The notes under the pieces: model-generated
What the model was told of the DNA's origin: nothing
The model's database searches: none
Seen by the model: only the letters and a program-made list of their open reading frames with translations
In this document: positions 46,937-58,402 of the stretch, piece after piece
Layout of the letters: each line of letters starts with the position of its first letter
Numbering within the stretch: the stretch's first letter is position 1
Program-made: the position numbers and the translations under genes
DNA from: Gemmatimonas phototrophica
GTDB taxonomy: Bacteria; Gemmatimonadota; Gemmatimonadetes; Gemmatimonadales; Gemmatimonadaceae
Length of the DNA: 64,000 bases
Assembly (NCBI RefSeq): GCF_000695095.2
Contig: NZ_CP011454.1
Span: forward strand, 1,922,001-1,986,000
Direction: 5' to 3'

Positions 46937-46972
46937 TGGCGCCCCGGGTGGACGGACCCGGAGCGCCATTTT
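46937..46972 (+). terminator. Rho-independent terminator of the small secreted protein gene
   Basis: Arms 46937-46949 and 46956-46968 pair over 13 positions with one C/A mismatch and a 6-nt loop, followed directly by TTTTG. It lies 49 bp after the stop codon. Confidence 0.82.
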
Positions 46973-47166
46973 GCTGTCCGTCATTGATTGTGGCGCCATG
47001 TGCTGTTGATTCGCATACACAGCTGCGATCCCGCCATTTCGCGGGTGAACGGCCCCTGACACTGCAGCATTGTCACGCGCGTACGGCACCCAAGCGGCAC
47101 CAGCGTCGCGCTGCCTGCTGCTCTGGCAGTCTTTGTGTGGCACCCCAATTGCCCCGTCTTCCCGGC

Positions 47167-49841
<2,675 letters not shown>

Positions 49842-49845
<4 letters not shown>

Positions 49846-50828
49846 GCCAAGGTGGGCGGAGGGGAGTGATTGCCAGCGTGGTGTTACTGTCCACTCTGGG
49901 CGCCTGTGGCGGCGAAAGTCCGCCCGGAGCACCCGGAGTGCCAGTTACGCCCGTTCTGCCTCCAGCGGGCCCGATAGGGCCCCTGGTGGCAGGGCAGAGC
50001 TATAGCGATGCCGGTGGCTATGTGGAGTTTATTCCGGGCGACGCGCCGCTGATCATCGTGGCCCCGCATGGTGGCACACAATCGCCGGCCGGCCTCCCCG
50101 ACCGCAACTGCAGCGGCTGCGTGACCGTCAACGATCTCAACACGCAGGAACTCGCACGCGCCATCGTGGACACCTTTCGCGTGCGCACCGGTGCACGCCC
50201 CGCGCTCGTGCTCAACCGATTGCATCGCCGGAAGTTTGATGGCAACCGGGCACAGGCCGAAGCCACCGGCGGCACCGCCGCCCTGGCCAATACCTGGACG
50301 TGGTGGCACGCCGCCATCGATTCCGCCAAAGCCAACGTTGGTCGCCGCACGACCCGCGGACTGCTCATTGACCTGCATGGACACGGCCACGCGGTGGCTC
50401 GACTGGAGTTGGGCTACCTCCTCAACGGCACGGATCTGCGCTCCGGTGATGCCGCTCTCGTGGCCAGCGCCGCAATGGCGCGTACCAGTATTGCCCGACT
50501 CTCCGGCGACACCCCGTCGGCACCTGATCGCGGGCTCCCGCTGCTGCGTGGCTCACGCAGCCTGGGGGCCTTCATCACGGCCCGTGGCTACCCCGCGGTG
50601 CCGTCGCCGTCCGATCCGGCACCACAGGCAGGGCAGGAGTTTTTTGAAGGCGGATACAACACGGAACGTCACGGGTCGCTCAATGGCGGTGCCGTTGATG
50701 CCATCCAGATCGAATGTCATCTCAACGGTGTCCGCGACAGTGAGGCGGCCCGTGCCGCCTTTGCCTCCGCCCTGGTGACGGCGTTGCTGCAGTACCTCGA
50801 TGTACATTACGGCTGGCGCCCCGCATGA
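49842..50828 (+). CDS. Lipoprotein with N-formylglutamate-amidohydrolase-like domain
   Basis: This 328-residue predicted lipoprotein (signal [11 protein letters not shown], Cys22) has a proline-rich linker and a domain with [42 protein letters not shown] and [10 protein letters not shown]. These are arranged like the zinc and substrate motifs of N-formylglutamate amidohydrolases and related amidases. Substrate is unknown, perhaps a cell-wall or gamma-glutamyl peptide. The GTG start overlaps the clpB stop and the stop overlaps tadA, though a functional link to either is not obvious. Confidence 0.72.
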
Positions 50829-51298
50829 CTACGGCCCCTGTTTCGCCCCTCCTGCAGCACGCCATGAGTGAAGCCCTGGCCGAAGCTCAGGAAGCCGCAC
50901 GCGCCGACGAAGTGCCGGTGGGAGCGGTGCTGATGCACTCGCAAACCGGCGATCTGCTCGTGCGCACGCAGAACCGCATGCGCCGTGATCATGACGGAAC
51001 CGCACACGCCGAGCTGCTGGCCATTCGTGAAGCGGCCCGGCTGTTGGGAGACCGCTCACTGCTCGACTACACCCTGGTGGTGACGCTGGAGCCGTGTGCC
51101 ATGTGTGCCGGCGCCATCGTGCTGGGTCGTGTGGGCACGCTGGTCTTTGGCGCCTGGGATGATAAGGCCGGCATGTGCGGCAGCGTGGGCGACGTGGTGC
51201 GACACCCCCGTCTCAACCACCGCCCCGAGGTGCGAGGCGGGGTGCTCGAGCAAGAGTGCAGTTCGGTACTGAAGGAATTCTTCGCCACCCGGCGCTGA
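50825..51298 (+). CDS. tadA: tRNA-specific adenosine deaminase TadA
   Basis: This 157-residue enzyme converts A34 to inosine in tRNA-Arg(ACG). The zinc and catalytic residues are H61-A-E63 and P-C91-A-M-C94 in LEPCAMCAGAIVLGRV; DDKAGMCGSVGDVVRHPRLNH is the TadA-specific substrate region. The length is normal and the ATG overlaps the preceding stop by 4 nt. Confidence 0.94.
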   Translation: MTTAPVSPLLQHAMSEALAEAQEAARADEVPVGAVLMHSQTGDLLVRTQNRMRRDHDGTAHAELLAIREAARLLGDRSLLDYTLVVTLEPCAMCAGAIVLGRVGTLVFGAWDDKAGMCGSVGDVVRHPRLNHRPEVRGGVLEQECSSVLKEFFATRR

Positions 51299-51361
51299 CC
51301 GCAGCGAGGGTGGGGCCGGGCAGGCTTTGACCTCGCCCTGATCGCGTGCCACTTTCTGGGC

Positions 51362-52342
51362 ATGCGCTCACTCCCCTCTGCTGCCTCCGCCGGTCTGCTG
51401 GCCGGCCTCCTGCTTCTGGCCCCGGCCGCGCACGCGCAGTCGTCGCGTGCGCCCGCCGCCCCGCCGTTTCAGGCGCTGTCCATGTTGGGCGACACCCTTC
51501 GCGCCCTCCCGCTCTCGCCAGCCGTTCAAGCGCGCTACGAAGCGCAGTTGGCCACCGCACGACGGGCGTATGTGCGCACGCCCACCAATGTCGACTCCAT
51601 CATCTGGTACGCTCGCCGGCTGGGCTACCTCGGCAAGCTGCGGGAATCCATCGACATCTACACGCGCGGCATCAGGCTGTATCCCAACAATCCATGGCTC
51701 TATCGCCACCGCGGACATCGCTACATCAGCGTGCGCGATTTCGCGTCGGCGGTCACCGATCTCAAGCGCGCCGATGACCTCACGCGCGACAAGCCCGATG
51801 AAGTGGAACCCGATGGTCAGCCCAATGCGAAGAACACCCCCATTGGCACGCTGAAATCGAACATCGGCTATCACCTGGCACTCGCGTACTACCTACAGGG
51901 CAGCTGGGGAGAGGCGGCGCAGGTGGCGCAGCGCGAAGTGGATGCCGCCACCAACGATGATCGACGCGTTTCCATGGCCCATTGGCTGTACATGTCGCTC
52001 CGCCGCGCCGGTCGCACCGCCGATGCTGCCAAGGTGCTGCAGCCCATGCGCCGGAACATGAACATCATTGAGAACCAGGCGTACCACAAACTCATGCTGC
52101 TGTACAAAGGGCTGCTCCCCGCCGACTCCGTACTTACTGCAAGCGCGACAGGGGAGCTCTCCGTACAGGACGCCTCGGCCGCCTATGGCGTGGCCAACTG
52201 GCATTGGTACAACGGACGTCGCGCCGAAGCCGAAGCGCTGTATCGTCGCATTGTGGACGGCGGACAGTGGGGCGCCTTCGGCACGATTGCCGCCGAGGTG
52301 GAACTCTCTCGCTCGCCTAATGGAGCGTCGGCTCGTCGTTGA
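51362..52342 (+). CDS. Exported tetratricopeptide-repeat protein
   Basis: This 326-residue protein has a signal peptide ending AHAQ (residue 26). Helical repeats of TPR type follow: SIIWYARRLGYLGKLRESIDIYTRGIRLYPNNPWLYRHRGH, then a second set around SNIGYHLALAYYLQGSWGEAAQVA, and a third at GVANWHWYNGRRAEAEALYRRIV. It probably serves as a periplasmic scaffold; no enzyme domain is seen. It ends 22 bp before the convergent 2-hydroxyacid dehydrogenase gene, with no strong hairpin between them. Confidence 0.8.
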   Translation: MRSLPSAASAGLLAGLLLLAPAAHAQSSRAPAAPPFQALSMLGDTLRALPLSPAVQARYEAQLATARRAYVRTPTNVDSIIWYARRLGYLGKLRESIDIYTRGIRLYPNNPWLYRHRGHRYISVRDFASAVTDLKRADDLTRDKPDEVEPDGQPNAKNTPIGTLKSNIGYHLALAYYLQGSWGEAAQVAQREVDAATNDDRRVSMAHWLYMSLRRAGRTADAAKVLQPMRRNMNIIENQAYHKLMLLYKGLLPADSVLTASATGELSVQDASAAYGVANWHWYNGRRAEAEALYRRIVDGGQWGAFGTIAAEVELSRSPNGASARR

Positions 52343-52364
52343 CGTTCCACCCGCAGTTCTGGTG

Positions 52365-53324
52365 CTAGTATCCCCGCCGCCGGTCCACCGTCCACTTCGG
52401 TAACTCGCCCCGCTCAAGGCTCTCTGCACACTCGAGAAATCCTTCAGCGGCGCCGGCAATGGTCGTGAGGCCAGAGATATGCGGAGATACCATCACCCGT
52501 GGGTCGTTCCACAGCGGCGATGTAGTGGGCAGCGGTTCGGTGACAAACACATCAAGCGCCGCCGCACGCAGCCAGCCGTTGTCCAACGCGTCGGGAATGG
52601 CCGACTCATCTACCACCGCGCCACGCCCGGCGTTCAGCAACACCGCACCACGGCACCGCGACAGCACGTCGCGCGACACCAGTCCGCGACTCTCCGCTGT
52701 ATCCGGAATGCACAACACAATCCAGTCGGCGTCACCTACGAGTTGAGGTAACTGGTCTACGGTATGCACGGCGGCAAAGGCCGGATGCGTTGCCACGCCG
52801 GACCGCGACACGCCGGTGACATGCACCCCCAGCGCGTGCAATGACGCGGCAATGGCCGAGCCGATATCCCCCGTACCTACCAGCACGGCGCGCGTACCGG
52901 CCACGCGCGCAATATCACGCGGCGCCCACCGCTGTTCCCGTTGCGCGTCCATCAGCGACACCACCTGCTGTTGAATGGCAAACACCCGCGCCACGGCCCA
53001 TTCGGCAATCATGGGGCCAAACGATTCCGGCGAACGCGTAAGCAAAAGCGATTCATCCAGCCCCGGGCCCAGCCAGCCATCCACGCCTGCGCCGGTGCTG
53101 TGCACCCACTGTACCGATCCCATGTCGCTGGCCGCCGGCGGGCGCTTGAAGCCAATGTAGGTATCCGCCCACGCCAGATCGTCTGTCGTGATCTGAGTGA
53201 ATGGCGCACCGCGGATCTCCAGCGTGGGGCGAGCGGCGCGCAGCGCGGTCGTAATGTCGGCGTGCGCGTTGGCACCAATCACCACACGCTGTGGTGAAAA
53301 CGGCAGAGAAAGCGCGAGAGGCAT
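52365..53324 (-). CDS. D-isomer-specific 2-hydroxyacid dehydrogenase
   Basis: This 319-residue NAD(P)-dependent dehydrogenase has the nucleotide-binding VLVGTGDIGSAIA and the catalytic arginine in LLNAGRGAVVDE. The glutamate is in FVTEPLPTTSPLW and the histidine in VSPHISG. The GhrA/SerA-like family reduces 2-keto acids such as glyoxylate or hydroxypyruvate; the exact substrate is unknown. It is the last gene of the seven-gene minus-strand operon, 2 bp after the permease gene. Confidence 0.9.
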   Translation of the reverse strand: MPLALSLPFSPQRVVIGANAHADITTALRAARPTLEIRGAPFTQITTDDLAWADTYIGFKRPPAASDMGSVQWVHSTGAGVDGWLGPGLDESLLLTRSPESFGPMIAEWAVARVFAIQQQVVSLMDAQREQRWAPRDIARVAGTRAVLVGTGDIGSAIAASLHALGVHVTGVSRSGVATHPAFAAVHTVDQLPQLVGDADWIVLCIPDTAESRGLVSRDVLSRCRGAVLLNAGRGAVVDESAIPDALDNGWLRAAALDVFVTEPLPTTSPLWNDPRVMVSPHISGLTTIAGAAEGFLECAESLERGELPKWTVDRRRGY

Positions 53325-53326
53325 GA

Positions 53327-54151
53327 TCAGGGCAGGGCACGAGAGGGACGGCGGCCGAGTGCATCACCAACGGCGTTGCACGCGAGCACCGTGATAAAAA
53401 TGAAAAGGCCGGGAAAAATGGCGAGCCAGGGCTCCGAGCTCATGGTGCTCTGCGCCTGATACAACATGTTGCCCCAACTGGCGGTGGGCGGCTGTACGCC
53501 AACACCAAAGAAGCTCATGGTGCTTTCCAGTAGAATGGCTCGACCAATGGCCAGCGTGGTGGCTACTGAAGCGGTTGGCACAATGGCCGGCAGAATATGT
53601 CGCAGCAACACGCGAACGGGTGTGGCGCCCATGGCGTGGGCCGCCTGCACGAAATCCTGCGTCACTAACGACTGGACGTCGGCCCGTACCACGCGGGCTG
53701 TTTCCATCCAGCCGGTAAACGCCACCAGCAGAATGAGGGTGGGCACCCCGGGTTGGACCACCGCCGCCGCCAGCATGAGCAGCGGGAGTCGCGGCACCGA
53801 GAGCATCGCGTCGGTGAGGCGCATGAGCAGATCATCCACCCACCCACCGGCAAAGGCGGCGACGCTCCCAATCATCACCCCCAGCCCCGCGCTGGCAAAC
53901 GCCGAGAGCAGGCCAATGGCCAGCGACACACGGGCACCCAGCAGGACTCGCGTGAGTACGTCGCGCCCCAGTTCATCAGTCCCAAACCAATGCATGCCCG
54001 AAGGCGCCGCACGCCGGTTGGCGAGATCAAGCGCATCGGCCGCAAAAGGCGCCACCAGCGGAGCGATGATCGCACCGGCAATAAGGGCCAGCAAAAACAG
54101 CAGCGCCGGCGACGGACGGGCGCTGCGGTTCATACCCACGTTCGCGCTCAT
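53327..54151 (-). CDS. Peptide-type ABC transporter permease, DppC/OppC family
   Basis: This 274-residue inner-membrane protein has about six helices. It has the N-terminal domain with FGTDELGRDVLTRVLLGARVSL and the EAA-type loop AAHAMGATPVRVLLRHILPAIVP. WGNMLYQAQ and a final FITVLACNAVGDALGR-like end confirm DppC type. It is coupled by ATGA to the DppB-type gene. No ATP-binding subunits are encoded next to it. Confidence 0.93.
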   Translation of the reverse strand: MSANVGMNRSARPSPALLFLLALIAGAIIAPLVAPFAADALDLANRRAAPSGMHWFGTDELGRDVLTRVLLGARVSLAIGLLSAFASAGLGVMIGSVAAFAGGWVDDLLMRLTDAMLSVPRLPLLMLAAAVVQPGVPTLILLVAFTGWMETARVVRADVQSLVTQDFVQAAHAMGATPVRVLLRHILPAIVPTASVATTLAIGRAILLESTMSFFGVGVQPPTASWGNMLYQAQSTMSSEPWLAIFPGLFIFITVLACNAVGDALGRRPSRALP

Positions 54152-55101
54152 GCCCCGGCCTCACGCGTGCGTGGATCCAGCCGCTGCACGGCCAGATCCG
54201 CCACCAGGTTGAGCAGCAGCACCGCCACCGCACCGCACATGAGAAATGCCATGAGCACGGGATAGTCGCGCTTCACCAATGCCTCGGTGAACAGGCTACC
54301 CACTCCTGGCCACGCAAACACACTTTCCGTGACCACGGCGCCAGAGGCCAGCATCGCGGCATCCAGCAACACCACCGTAATGAACGGGGCCACGGCATTG
54401 GGAAGCGCATGGCGCAGCACAAGCCGCGCTTCTGAAAACCCCCGCACTCGGGCAGCGCGAATGAATGGAAGCTCCAATGTTTCCCTCATGGCCCGGCGCA
54501 GGTAGCGCGACCACGCGGCCCCCTGTACGGCGGCCAGCACCAGCGCCGGCAACATCAGATGGGAAAGGCGATCGGCCAGATCGGTAGCGCCGAATGACTG
54601 TCGCCCCGACGACGGCAGCCAGCCGAGTTGAATGGCGAAGACCAGCTGCAGTAATAGCCCGAACCAGAACACCGGCAGCGAAATGCCGGCCGTAGCCGCC
54701 ACGTTGGTCACACGATCCGCTCCGCGACGTACCGCCGCCACAATGCCTACCGGCAGCGCCAGCAGCAACGCCAGGACACTGGACGCGCCCACCAACTCCA
54801 TCGTGGCGGGAATGCGCTCCAGCACCCGGTCAATGACGGGCCGTCCGTCGGCGTAGCTATACCCCCAATCGCCGCGCACAAACGCCCCCAGCCAGCGCAG
54901 GTACTGCACGCCCACCGGCGCGTCCAGTCCCATCGCTATGCGCAGGCGCGCAATGTCTTCCGGACGAACGTTCGGATTCTCCAGATACGCCGCCAGCGGG
55001 CCGCCGGGAACCGCCTGCAGTAGCCCGAACACCAGCACGGAGATGAGCAGCAGCAGCGGAACGCCCTGCATCACCCGCCGGAGAATCAGCCGTCCTGTCA
55101 C
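54148..55101 (-). CDS. Peptide-type ABC transporter permease, DppB/OppB family
   Basis: This 317-residue inner-membrane permease has the DppB start LILRRVMQGVPLLLLISVLVFGLLQAVPGGP, a periplasmic loop with RLRIAMGLDAPVGVQYLRWLG, and the EAA loop RAARVRGFSEARLVLRHALPNAV. GTG 55101 overlaps the substrate-binding protein stop as GTGA, matching the operon style; an upstream in-frame GTG (55119) is less likely. With the DppC-type protein it forms the membrane channel. Confidence 0.92.
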   Translation of the reverse strand: MTGRLILRRVMQGVPLLLLISVLVFGLLQAVPGGPLAAYLENPNVRPEDIARLRIAMGLDAPVGVQYLRWLGAFVRGDWGYSYADGRPVIDRVLERIPATMELVGASSVLALLLALPVGIVAAVRRGADRVTNVAATAGISLPVFWFGLLLQLVFAIQLGWLPSSGRQSFGATDLADRLSHLMLPALVLAAVQGAAWSRYLRRAMRETLELPFIRAARVRGFSEARLVLRHALPNAVAPFITVVLLDAAMLASGAVVTESVFAWPGVGSLFTEALVKRDYPVLMAFLMCGAVAVLLLNLVADLAVQRLDPRTREAGA

Positions 55102-56729
55102 CGCGGGACGATCTCCCACTCGTGCACATTCCAGAAGGGACCGGCGTTGGTTGGGTTGCCGGTAAAGCCCTTCAGCGTGGCCGGTACCGCATCCACCTTC
55201 GCGGTGTTGTACAGCACGATCTCCGGCGCCAACTGGGCAATGCGGCGCTGCGCGTCCCGCAGCAACGCGTTGCGCTGGGACTCATCGGCGGTGCGGTCAC
55301 TCTCGTACAGCAGCGCCGTCAGCGCGGCGTCGTCCACATAGTTGATGTTGCGACCGGCCGGTGGCATCCGGTCGCGGGCAAAAAACAGCGTCAACTCCGG
55401 ATCGGCACCCATCTGCCACCAATGCAGCATGGCGTCAAAGTCGCCTTTGAACCAGACGCTGCTGATCGAGGTACCATCCAGCAAGCGGATCTGCATATCC
55501 ACGCCAATGGCCTTGAGCGATTGCTGCAACGACTGGGACACATTCTCGCGAATCGCAAAGCCTGACTGCGTTATGAGCGTGAACGCGAAGGGTTTGCCAT
55601 CCTTGCTTCGAATACCATTGGCGCCCCGACGCCACCCCGCGGCGTCGAGCAGCGCATTGGCCTTCGCGGTGTCATAGGCGTACCGAGTCACGTTGGGCTC
55701 GTAGGCGGGCGACAGCGGCTGAATGGGGCCGTTCACCACATCCACCTGACCATCCAGAATGGTCTTCACCAACAGGTCACGGTCCACGGCATGGGTCAGC
55801 GCCTGCCGCACCCGCACATCGGCAAAGGCAGCAAAGTGGCGTTGGTTCAGCGTCACGTGCTCGTACCCATTCCCGACCACCTTGTTGAGGCGCAGCGACG
55901 GCAGGGGCGAGAGTTCACGCACCTTGTCCCACGGCAACAGCGCGACCATGTGTACTTCACCCGACTTGAGCAGGTTGATCCGTGTGGTGGTGTTGGCTAG
56001 GAACCGGAACAACAGCTGCTTGATCTTCGGCTCTCCGTTGGCGCGCCAGTAGTTCGGCACGGCGTCCAGCAAAATGTATTCGCCGGTCTTCCACTCTTTC
56101 ACCTTGTACGGACCGGTGCCCAGCGGTGCCCGATTGTAATCGTTGGCCGTATTCAGGTCGCGCCCGTCCAGCACATGCTTGGGCAGCGTACCCCGCACAA
56201 ACTGCAACTGGTAAGGGGCATATATCTCTTTGTAGTGCACCACCGCGGTGAGCGAATCCGGCGTGTCCACACTGGTGATCCGGTCAAAGCCGTCCACACT
56301 CTCCGGCTTCCAGTCGCCCTTGTTGATCGCGTCTACCGTGAATTTCACATCGGCTGACGTATGCGCGCGGCCATCATGCCACTTCACGCCCGGTCGCAAC
56401 TTCCAGGTGACGTCCATACCACCATCCGGCCGCAACACCACGCCGTTGTTCGCGAGCGTTGGAATCTCTGCGGCCAGTACTGGGACGATCTTCATCTGGG
56501 CGTCATTGGTGACCAACCCTTCCACCACGCACGACTCGATATCCTCGAGAATGTGCGTGGCGTACCGGTTCATCGTATCCGGCTCCCGATCGTAACCAAT
56601 AATCAGCAGGTCGTTGGACGGGCCACTATCGCGCTGGGTGTCCTTGGCACCTCCACACCCCGCGACCGCCAATGCGGTCAGCAGCAGCGTTGATACCGTT
56701 TGGCAACGTGGAAGCATACGCATCATCAT
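55098..56729 (-). CDS. ABC transporter substrate-binding lipoprotein, family 5
   Basis: This 543-residue predicted lipoprotein (signal TLLLTALAVAGC, Cys25) has an SBP_bac_5 fold: LIIGYDREPDTMNRYATHI, the landmark MDVTWKLRPGVKWHDGRAHTSADVKFT, GTGPYKVKEW, and ALTHAVDRDLLVKTIL. Family 5 proteins bind peptides, nickel, sugars or other solutes, so the ligand is open. The ATG overlaps the upstream DUF885 gene by 4 nt. The neighbouring hydrolase and dehydrogenase genes hint that the cargo is processed inside the cell. Confidence 0.92.
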   Translation of the reverse strand: MMMRMLPRCQTVSTLLLTALAVAGCGGAKDTQRDSGPSNDLLIIGYDREPDTMNRYATHILEDIESCVVEGLVTNDAQMKIVPVLAAEIPTLANNGVVLRPDGGMDVTWKLRPGVKWHDGRAHTSADVKFTVDAINKGDWKPESVDGFDRITSVDTPDSLTAVVHYKEIYAPYQLQFVRGTLPKHVLDGRDLNTANDYNRAPLGTGPYKVKEWKTGEYILLDAVPNYWRANGEPKIKQLLFRFLANTTTRINLLKSGEVHMVALLPWDKVRELSPLPSLRLNKVVGNGYEHVTLNQRHFAAFADVRVRQALTHAVDRDLLVKTILDGQVDVVNGPIQPLSPAYEPNVTRYAYDTAKANALLDAAGWRRGANGIRSKDGKPFAFTLITQSGFAIRENVSQSLQQSLKAIGVDMQIRLLDGTSISSVWFKGDFDAMLHWWQMGADPELTLFFARDRMPPAGRNINYVDDAALTALLYESDRTADESQRNALLRDAQRRIAQLAPEIVLYNTAKVDAVPATLKGFTGNPTNAGPFWNVHEWEIVPR

Positions 56730-58402
56730 TCGGCAAGCAGAAGTTTGGCCGCCAGCAACACCGGAATGGCACCGCGGCTCAGCAGCGCATCGTGGAAGCG
56801 GCGATACGAAAAGGCGCTACCCTCGCGAGCGCGCACGGCCTCGCGCAAGGCTAGAATGCCCTGCGTGCCGAGCCAGTACATCACCGCCGTCCCGGGGAAC
56901 ATGGAGTTCTTGGTGGTCTCACCGAGGGCCGCTGCGTGCGCCATACCGACCTCCGCCTCGTAATACTCCACGGCGTCGTCGAATGACATCACGCCAGTGT
57001 GCAGCGAGATGTCCACAATGGCCCGGGCCAGCATACGCACACGGCTTTGCTGTTCGGACGCTTGCTCAAGCGGCGTCAAAAATCCCAACTCATCCGCCAG
57101 TTCAGTGGCGTAACACGCCCACCCCTCGGCCATCGAGCCCCCCTGAAAGAGCCCGATACGACTGGCGCAATCCACTGCCGCCACCGTGCCGATCTTGGAG
57201 GTGGAATGCGTGGCCGCATGCCAGTTCTGCACATGATGCCCCAGCGCCCCGTGATGGACCACATGGTTCAGGGTAATGGCGCTGTGATTCCACTGCCGCA
57301 GGCGGCGCTCCTGCTCGGCCGCGGGAAGCGAGGCATCAACCGGGGTGACCAGGTACAGATGCTCGTCCCGCGGTTCATACGGTGCCGGAGAGCGATAGAA
57401 GAGGAAGTACAGCTGCGGCGCCGCATCGGCAGCCCAGGCCGGAATGGGCGTGTAGCGCAGCGGCCAGGTACCCCACTCCACCAGATCGTGATCGGTGGCA
57501 AACTCGCGGCACGCATCCCACTTGTCTGCATAGGCGGCCAGATACCCCGAGGTATCGGGATGATCATCTGCCAGTGCTTCGGCCAGCGCCTCCACACTGC
57601 CCGCAATTTCAATGGCCATGGATTCGAACCGCTGCTGCGCTTCCGGCATGTCTTCCTGGGCGCGGCGGAGCAGGGATGCGGCATCATCATCACAGAAGTG
57701 CCCACGGCGCAGCAGAATCTCATAGGCCTCTGCGCCAATGGCGGTTGAGGCCGTGTCGTCGAGCGGCTGCGCTCGCAGCCACTGTGCCGTTGCGTCCAGT
57801 GCGGCGGCACCAATCTCGCCCGCTTCCAGCACCCACAGCCGAGACGCATCATCGGCCCCGTGCGCGTCGAGCCACATCCCCAGTTTGTGGCGCAGGAGTT
57901 CGGCGCCTACCACACACTCCTTAACCGCCCGCTCCACCCACCGCGGCGGCATCGGTTCGGTTATGGCATCGGGAAGGTCACCCAGGAAGCGCGGCATGTC
58001 ATGCAGCCGCATCGCGATGGAGGCAAATGCATCCTCCACCGGCGTGGGCGGGCGCAACATGAGGCCTATCACGCCAAAGAGCGCCTCGCCAGTCCAGAGT
58101 GCCGGGTTCTTGTCGTGAAAGAACTTGCTCTCGAACTCCAGCTGTCGAACGTCCAGACTGGCCCGCGCCAGCTCCGCATCCAGATAGATGGCGTCGACCG
58201 CCAGCGTGCCCCAATCCTCCGTCTGCGGGAACGTGTCGTCGAGCGCAATGGTGATCGCTTCAAACTCGTCCTGTTCGTCATCGCGTGCCTCACGAGTCCA
58301 GTCCGGCAACTCGTGATCATGCAAACGCATCCCCGTGAACGTGGCATTCACCGGGTGGCGGAAGAAATACTGCTCCAGAAACTGGTCGATCGGCGATCTC
58401 AC
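56726..58402 (-). CDS. DUF885-family protein with degenerate metal motif, no signal peptide
   Basis: This 558-residue protein is related to DUF885 hydrolases: FRHPVNATFTG near the start, WNHSAITLNHVVHHGALGHHVQ, GSMAEGWACYATEL and MYWLGTQGILALRE. The family motif HEAxPGHxxQ reads H383-H-G-A-L-G-H389 here, so the expected glutamate is replaced by histidine, while EGWA is kept. No signal peptide is visible, so a cytoplasmic location is likely. It is the third gene of the operon, coupled by 4-nt overlaps on both sides. It may be a divergent hydrolase or a binding protein. Confidence 0.78.
   Translation of the reverse strand: MRSPIDQFLEQYFFRHPVNATFTGMRLHDHELPDWTREARDDEQDEFEAITIALDDTFPQTEDWGTLAVDAIYLDAELARASLDVRQLEFESKFFHDKNPALWTGEALFGVIGLMLRPPTPVEDAFASIAMRLHDMPRFLGDLPDAITEPMPPRWVERAVKECVVGAELLRHKLGMWLDAHGADDASRLWVLEAGEIGAAALDATAQWLRAQPLDDTASTAIGAEAYEILLRRGHFCDDDAASLLRRAQEDMPEAQQRFESMAIEIAGSVEALAEALADDHPDTSGYLAAYADKWDACREFATDHDLVEWGTWPLRYTPIPAWAADAAPQLYFLFYRSPAPYEPRDEHLYLVTPVDASLPAAEQERRLRQWNHSAITLNHVVHHGALGHHVQNWHAATHSTSKIGTVAAVDCASRIGLFQGGSMAEGWACYATELADELGFLTPLEQASEQQSRVRMLARAIVDISLHTGVMSFDDAVEYYEAEVGMAHAAALGETTKNSMFPGTAVMYWLGTQGILALREAVRAREGSAFSYRRFHDALLSRGAIPVLLAAKLLLAE

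Noticed and set aside
47138-47152. Sigma-54-like element TGGCAC-N5-TTGC before clpB
   Set aside because: The spacing fits, but transcription would begin about 4 nt before the ATG with no ribosome-binding site, and no activator site was seen. Chance is likely.
46936-47166. 77-codon N-terminal extension of ClpB
   Set aside because: It includes the terminator of the previous gene and has no Clp homology.
46889-47166. CIRCE operator or sigma-32 promoter for clpB
   Set aside because: No TTAGCACTC/GAGTGCTAA inverted repeat and no convincing heat-shock boxes were found.
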